DNA of 36,883 nucleotides from a virus, in the IMG/VR virus record IMGVR_UViG_3300044301_004401, positions 1 through 36,883 of that record. The stretch is one strand, 5' to 3'. Under the pieces are notes generated by a model. It was not told the origin of the DNA, ran no database searches, and was given only the letters and a program-made list of their open reading frames with translations. Below are positions 1 to 6,644 of the stretch, one piece after another (position 1 is the first letter of the stretch; each line of letters starts with the position of its first letter). The position numbers and the translations under genes were made by a program.

Positions 1-168
1 TTCTTTTTTATCTAATTCTTTTTGTTTCTTTTTAACAGTATCTAGTTTCTTTTTATTATCTTTAAGATCTTTTTTAAATTGTTTTTTACTACCTTTATTT
101 GCTGTTAATGCTAGGATACCTGCTATTACTGCTCCGATACCTAGAATTATTTTCCAAAATTTTTTCAT
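1..168 (-). CDS. Membrane-anchored coiled-coil protein, truncated by window edge
   Basis: This is an open frame of 56 codons that runs off the left edge, so only the N-terminus is seen. It starts MKKFWKIILGIGAVIAGILA, a short basic end followed by one hydrophobic segment (about residues 5-22). After that comes a very Lys-rich stretch with heptad-like spacing (residues about 28-56), which suggests a coiled coil. This arrangement fits an inner-membrane protein with a cytoplasmic or periplasmic helix, for example a lysis accessory or a membrane-bound early protein, but nothing identifies a family. The ATG lies just after the TAA of the preceding gene, so the two are probably co-transcribed from the late-type promoter at about 700. 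The frame stays open to base 1. I do not recognise the gene. Confidence 0.6.
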   Translation of the reverse strand, partial: MKKFWKIILGIGAVIAGILALTANKGSKKQFKKDLKDNKKKLDTVKKKQKELDKKE

Positions 169-169
169 A

Positions 170-685
170 TTATTCTAACATTGATTCTATTTCTTTTTTT
201 ATTCTATTTAATGTTTTTAATCTATCCATTAATTTTTCTTTTTCTGTTACATCTTCTGTTTTTTTCATTTTATTAGCAGTAGATTTCATTTCTGATGTAG
301 TGTCTTGAAGTTTAGAAGCTAAAACAGCTACACTATCTCCTGATAATTGGGATGCTGTTGGTTCTTCATCTTCTTTTAAAACAGATATAATTTCTTCCCT
401 TATTTTGTTTTTAAATTCAGATAATTCTATTGATTTTAATTCTTTAGCAGCATCTAATGTTTTTTCTAATGATTTATTAAGTTCTTTTTGACTTTTTACA
501 TCTTCAGGATCTGCTTCTGCTAAACTAACTGAATCTTCTGTTGCATTAATATCATCCATCATTTTTTTAGTTGTTTCTAATGCTTTATTAATAGCATCCT
601 GATTTTGAATATCTTTGGGGTCTGCTTCATTTAAAGCTAATTTAATTTCTTCTTTGATAGCTGCTTTAAGTTGGGATTTTTTCAT
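170..685 (-). CDS. Lys/Glu-rich helical protein built from two repeated modules
   Basis: The 171-residue product is almost entirely charged helix. It contains two copies of a module of about 37 residues. The first begins near residue 17 with LNEADPKDIQNQ and the second near residue 55 with LAEADPEDVKSQ; each continues into a Leu-rich helix. A second element is also repeated: the N-terminal helix (residues 6-20, QLKAAIKEEIKLALNE) resembles residues about 93-108 (EFKNKIREEIISVLKE). The C-terminal third (about 114-171) is another predicted coiled coil. L18-N-E20|A21 and L55-A-E57|A58 match the (L/I)-x-E rule of T4 prohead protease sites, so a head-internal or scaffold-like role is conceivable, but this is inference. 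A perfect T4-type late box lies 10 bases before the ATG, which points to late expression. No catalytic motif is seen. Confidence 0.8.
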   Translation of the reverse strand: MKKSQLKAAIKEEIKLALNEADPKDIQNQDAINKALETTKKMMDDINATEDSVSLAEADPEDVKSQKELNKSLEKTLDAAKELKSIELSEFKNKIREEIISVLKEDEEPTASQLSGDSVAVLASKLQDTTSEMKSTANKMKKTEDVTEKEKLMDRLKTLNRIKKEIESMLE

Positions 686-695
686 GAGATATTTT

Positions 696-703
696 TATTT
701 ATA
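696..703 (-). promoter_or_regulatory. T4-type late promoter before the 170-685 gene
   Basis: Minus-strand TATAAATA, the exact T4 late -10 box, sits inside the extended motif ATATTTATAAATA. It ends 10 bases before the ATG at 685. T4 late transcription starts about six bases after the box, so the leader would be only a few bases long. The box lies just past the TGA (708-710) of the kinase gene. Confidence 0.7.
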
Positions 704-707
704 AATA

Positions 708-1238
708 TCATAAAGAAAGTGAAGCTTTCACCTGGTTTATGCGTTCTTCAGTTGTGCCGGAAATTTTAACTACTTTACCAGGCATCCACCTATGCATTCC
801 TAATATAGATGATATTTTTTTATGAATATCCAATCTGTAATTTTTATTTGTTTCTCTAACTCCATTGTCTTCAATAGGAACAGAAAGATCATCTATATGA
901 AATATAATGTCATATTCTTTTATAAGATGCCATAAAACCCCACTTATATGTTGTTTTTCAGCTTCACTCATAGAATCAGATAATTCACAAAAAGCCATTA
1001 CATCAATAATAGTTCTATCTGTTATCATTTTTTCTTGCATTAATTCTGCTGCTCTTTCAGCTGCGAATACCAATTGGCCTTTTAAAGTACTATCTGTGTT
1101 TAAAGGTATTCCTAATGAACTTAAATATTTACTACGTTCTGTTGCAAATTTATAATCTTTAAATTCTGGTTCATTTTTTAATGCATTTACTAATGTAGTT
1201 TTACCTACACTCATTGTTCCACAAAAACCTATTTTCAT
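708..1238 (-). CDS. NadR-like P-loop ATPase/kinase
   Basis: The 176-residue protein begins with a Walker A loop GTMSVGKTT (residues 7-15) directly after the first beta strand. It continues with a T-E-R-S motif near residue 33, D74-R-T-I-I-D79 and a late G-V-R-E-T segment. This pattern fits the AAA_28/NadR kinase-like family, whose best known member is the C-terminal ribosylnicotinamide kinase domain of NadR. Phages often carry stand-alone versions. The substrate cannot be read from sequence: nicotinamide riboside, another nucleoside, or a protein are all possible. It is the last gene of a tightly overlapping set with the SET-domain and FAD oxidoreductase genes (4-base ATGA overlap with the SET gene). 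A link to NAD(P)/flavin redox chemistry is therefore attractive but unproven. The 3' end holds a small hairpin (719-731) just before the next late promoter. Confidence 0.75.
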   Translation of the reverse strand: MKIGFCGTMSVGKTTLVNALKNEPEFKDYKFATERSKYLSSLGIPLNTDSTLKGQLVFAAERAAELMQEKMITDRTIIDVMAFCELSDSMSEAEKQHISGVLWHLIKEYDIIFHIDDLSVPIEDNGVRETNKNYRLDIHKKISSILGMHRWMPGKVVKISGTTEERINQVKASLSL

Positions 1239-1621
1239 ATTAAATTATTTTTTATACAATATACAATATTTACTTCATAATCCCAACATATTTCTTCATT
1301 TTTCTCTATTTCTTCTATACTTTTAAAGATAATTAATCTTCTCTTTTCATCTGTTGTCCAATCCGCATTTGGATTAGATGAGGAATTATATATACACCCA
1401 TATCCTAAAGGTAAGACAATTTCTTTATAATTATCCTTTCTAGGAAAAACATAAGCATTTCTATATAAAGGTACTAAATCATAATATTCTTTAGGAAAAG
1501 ATATAATATGACATTCTTCTAATATTTCACCTTTTTTTATTTTTTCTTTAGCAAAAACCCCATATCCATGAATTTTACTTTTTCTAACTTCTATTTTATT
1601 ATTAAGTATTAAACTTTTCAT
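1235..1621 (-). CDS. SET-domain protein (putative protein-lysine methyltransferase)
   Basis: A compact 128-residue SET domain. The N-terminal motif is G19-Y-G-V-F-A with K-x-G-E following. The middle motif N79-S-S-S-N-P-N85 replaces the usual N-H-S-C-x-P-N, and the end motif E109-E-I-C-W-D-Y115 corresponds to the E-E-L-T-x-D-Y that binds S-adenosylmethionine and the substrate lysine. Known SET enzymes transfer methyl groups to lysines in proteins, and some stand-alone bacterial and phage members are little studied. It overlaps both neighbours by four bases, so it is translated from the same message as the FAD oxidoreductase and the kinase. The His and Cys of the central motif are replaced by Ser, which may alter or weaken catalysis. 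Family call is firm; the target is unknown. Confidence 0.75.
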   Translation of the reverse strand: MKSLILNNKIEVRKSKIHGYGVFAKEKIKKGEILEECHIISFPKEYYDLVPLYRNAYVFPRKDNYKEIVLPLGYGCIYNSSSNPNADWTTDEKRRLIIFKSIEEIEKNEEICWDYEVNIVYCIKNNLI

Positions 1622-2904
1622 AATATACTTTCAGCTACATAAGTACCTTGTGCCCCAGATACTGTTATACCTCTTGCTGATAACGCATCACCTACAAAAT
1701 AGACATCAGAAAATCTAGTAAGACTTAAATCTTCATAATTTACTAAAGGTTCAGGTGATAGGTATTTTACTTCAGGCATATAAATACCCCAATCATCTTT
1801 TAATGTTGGGAATACTATTTGCATTTCTGTAATGAAATCTTCTATATATTGAGCATTTTCTTCTCCTAATGATTCAAATAAAGGTTCCATATTTTCTACT
1901 ACAACACATCTAACAAAATCACCTTCTGATGTTTTAGATGGTAATCTATTACCTGGGGAATAATATGTGCCTGTTCCACTACATTGTAATTTTTTAACTG
2001 CTTCTCTTGACCAATCAAATGGTTTATCTATACCTCTAATTTCCATTAATATACCAAAATTAGTCATGTTATTTCTATATGCTTCATCTTTTTTAGCATG
2101 TCCATTATAAGAATGATCACCATAAGTTTTTTCTAAAGCAACATAAGCAGCATTATTGTTTGTACAAAATGTTCTTAAACTTACATTATCAAACTTTTTA
2201 TATAACTTAAAATCATATGATATGTCAATTAATTTTTGAAAATGTTTTTGTGGTGCTTCAAATCTAACTCCTATTTGTACTGGTTTTGGTTCTGTTGGTA
2301 ATTCGTATTTTTCAGCTAATTGTTTTCCAAAATCAATCCCTGATTTACCTACTCCAAATATTAATTTATCATAATATATTCTTCCTGATGGAATGTTTTC
2401 TCCATAAACTAAATTAGTATCAAAATTAATATCATCTACTTTAGTATTCCATAAAAATTCTACACCGTTATCAGTTAAATATGTATACCAATTTTTACCA
2501 ATTTCATGTAGATAATCAGTTCCTATATGCCATACAGGAAATAATCGCAAACCAAAATAAGGTTTAATAAATTCTGGTTCTTCTACAGGATGTGAACATT
2601 GTATTACTTCAGGTTTAGGGTGAAATCTTCTAAAATTATTAATAACTTGATCCATTAACTCCATAGCTTTATCTTCACCACAATATTTTGATAAATGACC
2701 ACCAATAGAAGTATGATATGTCAATTTACCATCTGACCAACCTCCGGCTCCCATAAAACCCGTCATTACTTCTTCAGGTTTACGTTTAAAGGGATCATTA
2801 CCCATATCAATTATGGTAATTTTACCTTTATAATTGTTATCAACTAATTTTGTAGCAGCATTAACACCTGCTACTCCTGCTCCTATAATTACTATTTGTT
2901 TCAT
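1618..2904 (-). CDS. FAD-dependent oxidoreductase (COG2509-like)
   Basis: The 428-residue product opens with a Rossmann dinucleotide fold, IVIIGAGVAGVNAA (GxGxxG at G8, G10, G13), and an acidic residue ends the second strand (IDM). Near the C-terminus is a typical second FAD motif, YFVGDA (about 402-407), followed by a glycine-rich helix start. The middle, with GVRFEAP and a C-S-G-T-G-T-Y segment, resembles the poorly characterised FAD-dependent dehydrogenases of COG2509. The reaction is unknown: it could be a dehydrogenase, a reductase or a modifying enzyme for a small molecule. It is first in a three-gene overlapping set with the SET and NadR-like genes and lies directly behind a strong terminator (2933-2971), so it needs its own promoter or read-through. 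No clear ribosome site precedes the ATG; the leader is A/T-only. Confidence 0.8.
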   Translation of the reverse strand: MKQIVIIGAGVAGVNAATKLVDNNYKGKITIIDMGNDPFKRKPEEVMTGFMGAGGWSDGKLTYHTSIGGHLSKYCGEDKAMELMDQVINNFRRFHPKPEVIQCSHPVEEPEFIKPYFGLRLFPVWHIGTDYLHEIGKNWYTYLTDNGVEFLWNTKVDDINFDTNLVYGENIPSGRIYYDKLIFGVGKSGIDFGKQLAEKYELPTEPKPVQIGVRFEAPQKHFQKLIDISYDFKLYKKFDNVSLRTFCTNNNAAYVALEKTYGDHSYNGHAKKDEAYRNNMTNFGILMEIRGIDKPFDWSREAVKKLQCSGTGTYYSPGNRLPSKTSEGDFVRCVVVENMEPLFESLGEENAQYIEDFITEMQIVFPTLKDDWGIYMPEVKYLSPEPLVNYEDLSLTRFSDVYFVGDALSARGITVSGAQGTYVAESIL

Positions 2905-2932
2905 CTTTAGATTTTTTATTAATTAAATATAC

Positions 2933-2971
2933 AAAAAAAGAGCCGTGGCTCCAAAATGAGGCCACAGCTCT
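2933..2971 (-). terminator. Strong intrinsic terminator
   Basis: In the minus-strand RNA an 11-bp stem (2961-2971 with 2939-2949) is complete, with one G-U wobble, around an 11-base loop. It is followed by seven U residues (2939-2933). On the plus strand the wobble becomes an A/C mismatch, so the structure fits minus-strand transcription. The stem is by far the most GC-rich short stretch nearby. It separates the 3118-4215 gene and the small ORF from the FAD operon. Confidence 0.85.
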
Positions 2972-2977
2972 CTATAT

Positions 2978-2995
2978 AAAAAACCCATAAAGGGT
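2978..2995 (-). terminator. Weaker terminator in tandem
   Basis: A 4-bp ACCC/GGGT stem with a 5-base loop (2983-2995) is followed by six U residues (2983-2978) in the minus-strand RNA. It lies just upstream of the strong terminator, so the two act in tandem. Alone it would be inefficient. Confidence 0.5.
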
Positions 2996-3016
2996 ATCTG
3001 GCTATGAATCAGATTT

Positions 3017-3103
3017 TTACTTGCAACATTTTAGGTTGCACCAACCTATACAAACTTTATTAAAAGTTAAAATACAGATTAAATTACATATAAATTTTTT
3101 CAT
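3017..3103 (-). CDS. Small Cys-rich peptide, 28 codons
   Basis: An ATG at 3103 opens a 28-codon frame ending in TAA at 3017. The peptide begins MKKFICNLICILTFNKVC and ends GWCNLKCCK; six of its 28 residues are cysteine. The first half (KKF then a hydrophobic stretch) resembles a short signal peptide or membrane anchor, and a lipobox-like L-x-x-C reading is possible. It starts 14 bases after the TAA of the 3118-4215 gene behind an A-rich leader like those of other genes here, and two terminators follow immediately, so it would be the last gene of that transcript. The frame also carries two mutually exclusive RNA hairpins. It may be a real micro-protein or a chance ORF inside a structured 3' region; confidence is modest. 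Confidence 0.4.
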   Translation of the reverse strand: MKKFICNLICILTFNKVCIGWCNLKCCK

Positions 3104-3117
3104 TTTTTTATTTTTTA

Positions 3118-4215
3118 TTAATTGATTAATTTTTCGTTTATAGTATCTTTATTGTTAGTATCATATCCATCTCCAGGATCATCAGTTATATCTCCATCAG
3201 CTGTATGACCTACTTTGTCAGGAACCCATTGAGCTGCTATTCCATTTTGTAAATCCCATTTTACTGGGTCCATTTCTTGAAGATTTTTTATGTTATGTTT
3301 TTTAAATGGTTCACCATCAACAGTAACTTTTTTTCCTTCTTTTTCATCTTCTTCAGCTTCATTTACCTCTCCTTTTAATTTTAATTTCATATAAGCTGCT
3401 TTAACATCTTTAAGATCAGGTAATTTTTTAATTTCACCATCCATAAACTTTTTTAAAAAATATTGTTTAGCTTCTGTTTCTAAATCTTGTGATTCTTTTA
3501 TTTTACCTTCAGGTAAATCATAATCTGCATAAAAATTTTCCCAATCATCATCTGTAAAACTTGATCTAGGATCTAATTTTTCTCTCCAATGATCTAAAGC
3601 TTTTTTCATCATTACTACATTATTACTTTTTAAAGCTGCTTTTAAACCTTGTCTTGCTTCTAAATTATCTGATGTTGGGGGTGTTAAAGAGTCTAATAAT
3701 TTTTCTAGTTGATCTATTATTGATTGTTTTTTTCCCTCTAAATCTTTTGCTTTTTCATAATAATCTTTATCTTCTTTTATATAACAAGATTGAATTAATT
3801 TTTCATTTTCTGATAATGATTTTATTCCTGGTGTTGACATATTTGGTTTTAATCTGCCTATATTATCTTTTCTAGATCTATCTCTAGGTATTTCTTTTTG
3901 TGGTGTAAAATTATTACCCCCCATTTTATTTCCAAATCCAACTCCTTCTTTTATTATCTTTTCATCTTTTTTATTTAAATCTAAAATAAAACGTGAGTAT
4001 AATGCAGAAGCTTCATTAATTAATTTTTTAAATTTTTTAGAACCCACACGATGTTTTGTTTCGTTTAACGGTATATTATTGTCTATATGAAATTTTAAAT
4101 CATTAGACAATGGAGTACTAAATACTTTATTTTCCCTCAATATAGGACCTATAGATTTAGTTTTACACCCACCACATCCACAATTGCAATCTTTTTTACC
4201 TGTGTTTTTGCTCAT
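3118..4215 (-). CDS. Acidic/basic helical protein with N-terminal Cys cluster
   Basis: The 365-residue product starts with a tight cysteine cluster, CNCGCGGC (residues 10-17), which could bind zinc or another metal. Lys/Glu-rich helices follow. Sites of the form (L/I)-x-E then Ala or Gly occur at I66-N-E68|A69 and I-K-E90|G91, as in T4 prohead-protease substrates. Residues 134-148 (LSENEKLIQSCYIKE) and the DLEGK near 158 closely match a segment of the 5795-6643 protein, so the two share a module. The C-terminus (about 320-365) is acidic and Gly/Asp-rich. Function is unknown. It sits in a run of similar phage proteins with spacings of a few bases. A structural or head-internal role is a guess based on composition and neighbours. 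Confidence 0.75.
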   Translation of the reverse strand: MSKNTGKKDCNCGCGGCKTKSIGPILRENKVFSTPLSNDLKFHIDNNIPLNETKHRVGSKKFKKLINEASALYSRFILDLNKKDEKIIKEGVGFGNKMGGNNFTPQKEIPRDRSRKDNIGRLKPNMSTPGIKSLSENEKLIQSCYIKEDKDYYEKAKDLEGKKQSIIDQLEKLLDSLTPPTSDNLEARQGLKAALKSNNVVMMKKALDHWREKLDPRSSFTDDDWENFYADYDLPEGKIKESQDLETEAKQYFLKKFMDGEIKKLPDLKDVKAAYMKLKLKGEVNEAEEDEKEGKKVTVDGEPFKKHNIKNLQEMDPVKWDLQNGIAAQWVPDKVGHTADGDITDDPGDGYDTNNKDTINEKLIN

Positions 4216-4233
4216 GATTATACATATTAAAAA

Positions 4234-5322
4234 TTATACTTTTATTCTAGGAACTAAGTCAGAAGGGTTAGAAACTATTATATCATTACCAATAGCATCT
4301 ATAAAATCACCTCCATCATAATATTTAAAATTTCCTACATTATCAGATATCATAAAACCATCAAACCCATGTTCTTCAAAATAATCTTTTGCTAAAGTTG
4401 TAGCTAAATTATCGATAAACTTTTTAGCTTCAAATTCATTATCTGTAAAATATGACTCAAAATTCATTGGTAATTTATTTTTATACCAAGAACTAATTTC
4501 ATCTGATAAATCTTTTGTTAATTTTTTGTTATCTATACCTAATTCTAAAGCAGATTTAAATAATTTATCAATTTTATAAGGCCAAGAGGTTCCTTTAGGT
4601 CTAATTAAATTTTTTAATTCTTCTTTTTGAACATCTTCTAAATCAAAAGTATTAATTAATTTTTCCATTTCTTTTATTATATCATCCGCTTTACCTCTTA
4701 CAACATATTTAGGAGCAACCATTGCCCCTGATGCTCCTGTTCTAGATTTTAATTCAACTTCTTTACCTCCTATATTTAAGTCCCCCTTTGATTCTGCTTT
4801 TTTAACATTATTAAAAAATACAGATAAAAATGCTTCTCCAGGTCCTAATGAAACTGTTCCTTGAATAGAATCTTTCATATCACTATATAAAGATTTTAAA
4901 TCTGTATTGTCAAATCCTGGTATTTGGTCAAAGTAATTATTTTTAGTTAAATCAAATGTAGGTGGATTTTCAGATAATTTTGCAAAATCTCCTGTCTTAC
5001 CTAATTCAGATAAAAGTGATTGAAAAAATAAAATATCTTTTGAACTTAAATTTTTATCAGCTAAATGTTTCTTCATTGAATTCCCAAAACCTACGTTTTT
5101 AGCATATTTAGCTATTTGTTTTAATTCTTCAGGATCAGATATGTTTTTTATTAAACTTTCTATTTCACTTCTTACTTCATCAATATCTATTTCTTCATTT
5201 TCTTTTACAACACCTGTTATTATTTCAAATAATAAATTTTTATCCTTTGGGTTATTCATATCCGGGTAACCTTTTGGAAATTTATAAGATATTTTATTTA
5301 AAAATGTAGTTATTGAATCCAT
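4234..5322 (-). CDS. Putative PD-(D/E)XK nuclease-like protein
   Basis: The 362-residue product is helical in its first third (1-110). A segment then reads LGPGEAFLSVFF (159-170), followed by KGDLNIGG (179-186) and VELKSR (189-194). E163, D181 and E190-x-K192 have the order and spacing of the PD-(D/E)XK fold core (Glu on the first helix, Asp on strand 2, ExK on strand 3), and G-D-L...E-L-K blocks of this kind are common in restriction-like nucleases. I recall similar G-x-G-E...G-D...E-x-K blocks in unnamed proteins of marine T4-like phages. The remaining 165 residues are helical and have no motif I know. It overlaps the next gene upstream by one base (TAATG) and is therefore translationally linked to it. 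The nuclease call is an inference from motif only. Confidence 0.6.
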   Translation of the reverse strand: MDSITTFLNKISYKFPKGYPDMNNPKDKNLLFEIITGVVKENEEIDIDEVRSEIESLIKNISDPEELKQIAKYAKNVGFGNSMKKHLADKNLSSKDILFFQSLLSELGKTGDFAKLSENPPTFDLTKNNYFDQIPGFDNTDLKSLYSDMKDSIQGTVSLGPGEAFLSVFFNNVKKAESKGDLNIGGKEVELKSRTGASGAMVAPKYVVRGKADDIIKEMEKLINTFDLEDVQKEELKNLIRPKGTSWPYKIDKLFKSALELGIDNKKLTKDLSDEISSWYKNKLPMNFESYFTDNEFEAKKFIDNLATTLAKDYFEEHGFDGFMISDNVGNFKYYDGGDFIDAIGNDIIVSNPSDLVPRIKV

Positions 5323-5792
5323 TATGCTTCTTCTGCTGCTGGCTCTTCTGCTGGTTCTTCAGTTGTTTCTTCTGTTTCTGTTTCTTCAGTTTCTGTTTCT
5401 GTAGTCTCTACTTCTTCAGTTTCAGCATCAGGAGAGCCATATCTTAATATTCTAGCTATTGCCATAGCTGCTTGTTCTTCTTCAGGAAGATTTAATAAAT
5501 AATAATTTTTCCCTTCTACTTGAGCTACCCAACTTCTACCATTATAAATTAGATAAAAAAGTTCACCATTTTTTAAATTAATTCTAAATGTACTAGGACG
5601 AGGTGCAACCCAATCTATAGATGCTAAAAAATTATCGAACTCATAAGTTAAAAGATCGATAATTACTGCTTTAAGTTCCGGGAATTTTGTTAATTCATCA
5701 TACTCTAATACTGCTGTTTCGGATTGCATTACAGCAGGGTAAACTTGTTTTATTAACAAGCGTAGTTTGTCTTTTAACTCTTGTCGTGTCAT
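5322..5792 (-). CDS. Conserved marine-phage protein with acidic Thr/Glu tail
   Basis: The 156-residue product has a basic amphipathic N-terminus (TRQELKDKLRLLIKQV). A compact alpha/beta region follows (about 36-120, including FPELKAVIIDLL, WVAPRPSTF, GELFYLIYNGRSW and NYYLLNL). This region looks like a conserved protein seen in other T4-like marine phages, but I cannot name a function. Residues 123-156 form a low-complexity tail of Glu, Thr and Ala-Pro that is clearly disordered. The tail is coded by a run of TTC/TGT-type triplets that also occurs at the end of the 6645-7502 gene. The gene lies two bases from its upstream neighbour and overlaps its downstream one, so it belongs to one operon with them. 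Confidence 0.75.
   Translation of the reverse strand: MTRQELKDKLRLLIKQVYPAVMQSETAVLEYDELTKFPELKAVIIDLLTYEFDNFLASIDWVAPRPSTFRINLKNGELFYLIYNGRSWVAQVEGKNYYLLNLPEEEQAAMAIARILRYGSPDAETEEVETTETETEETETEETTEEPAEEPAAEEA
5325..5426 (-). repeat. Low-complexity triplet repeat coding Glu/Thr tail
   Basis: The plus strand is a run of TTCTG/GTTTCTGTTTCTTC units. It codes the disordered acidic tail of the 5322-5792 protein. Almost the same units recur at 6648-6731, about 1.3 kb away. Such tracts change length easily by slippage or recombination. Confidence 0.65.
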
Positions 5793-5794
5793 AT

Positions 5795-6643
5795 TTACTT
5801 AATAAATCCACCTTTTGTTTGAGAATAATCTTTTACTTTTTCTAATCTTTTAGCAAATTCTGGTTTATCTTTAAAATACATTTTATTCATTAAATCAGGT
5901 TTTTTACCATCATATGGTGATAAAAATGGTAATTTTTCAGAATATGAATACATACATTGGTACTCATTATTATCTGGGCATTTTACTACATCACCAATGT
6001 TTAGCGCTCTTCCTTCTATATCTTTAATAGCTTCATCTTCATTCATAACAGGAGGTGCTGATGTTAATGCTTCACCTTCTAAATAATGCTTAACAGAGCT
6101 CATATAATCTGATGCTTTTGTTAATTTAGCTTGAACCCAACTTTCTAATTGAGATTTATTATCTAACATATGAAATAAATGTTGAGCATATTTAGCTATT
6201 TTTGCTAATTGCTTTCTAGCCATTTTTCCTTCTAAATCTAATTTTCCTTTATGGCCTTCATTTATAGTTTCTGATATATAACAAGATTGAACTAATTGTT
6301 CATTTTCATCTAATTGTAAATCTTCATTAGTTTTTTTCTTTTTAGGTGGGTTTTCAGTATAAACCCCAACTGATAGATCATCATCTACTTCACCATCTTC
6401 CTTACCTATTGCTTCTTTTACTTTAGGAGTTGATAAAGCTGTTTTGACCATTTCTCTTAATCGATTATTAATTGCCATTGATTCTGTTGTTTTTTTAGCT
6501 ATATTAGTAGCTCTACCATACATTACTGCTTCAGCGTCCTTACCATATTTTTTAACTAAATCGCGTTTATTTTTCTTCATATTCATGATGATGTCCTCAC
6601 GCTTATCAAGTTCTGCTTTGGTAAGTTTACGCTCTTTTAACAT
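5795..6643 (-). CDS. Helical phage protein with QSCYI module
   Basis: The 282-residue product begins with a basic helical region containing KKYGKDAEAVMYGRATNIAK (residues 31-50). Variants of this Y-G-K-D-A-E-x-V-M-Y segment occur, to my knowledge, in many T4-like marine phages without assigned function. Residues 111-125 (LDENEQLVQSCYISE) and DLEGK at 136-140 match the 3118-4215 protein. The piece I127-N-E129|G130 again fits a prohead-protease-like site. The C-terminal 80 residues contain a short beta-like segment (GRALNIGDVVKCPDN) that could be an SH3-like fold, with one Cys pair around residues 218-230. It is spaced one to two bases from both neighbours. I cannot assign a role; a structural or packaged protein is plausible. 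Confidence 0.75.
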   Translation of the reverse strand: MLKERKLTKAELDKREDIIMNMKKNKRDLVKKYGKDAEAVMYGRATNIAKKTTESMAINNRLREMVKTALSTPKVKEAIGKEDGEVDDDLSVGVYTENPPKKKKTNEDLQLDENEQLVQSCYISETINEGHKGKLDLEGKMARKQLAKIAKYAQHLFHMLDNKSQLESWVQAKLTKASDYMSSVKHYLEGEALTSAPPVMNEDEAIKDIEGRALNIGDVVKCPDNNEYQCMYSYSEKLPFLSPYDGKKPDLMNKMYFKDKPEFAKRLEKVKDYSQTKGGFIK

Positions 6644-6644
6644 T

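Noticed and set aside
2996-3043. tRNA-like piece: a 6-bp stem with a 7-base loop CTATGAA, then another stem and CCA
   Set aside because: No matching acceptor or D stem exists on either side, the loop lacks the T-loop pattern, and the region also codes a small ORF on the other strand. It is not a tRNA.
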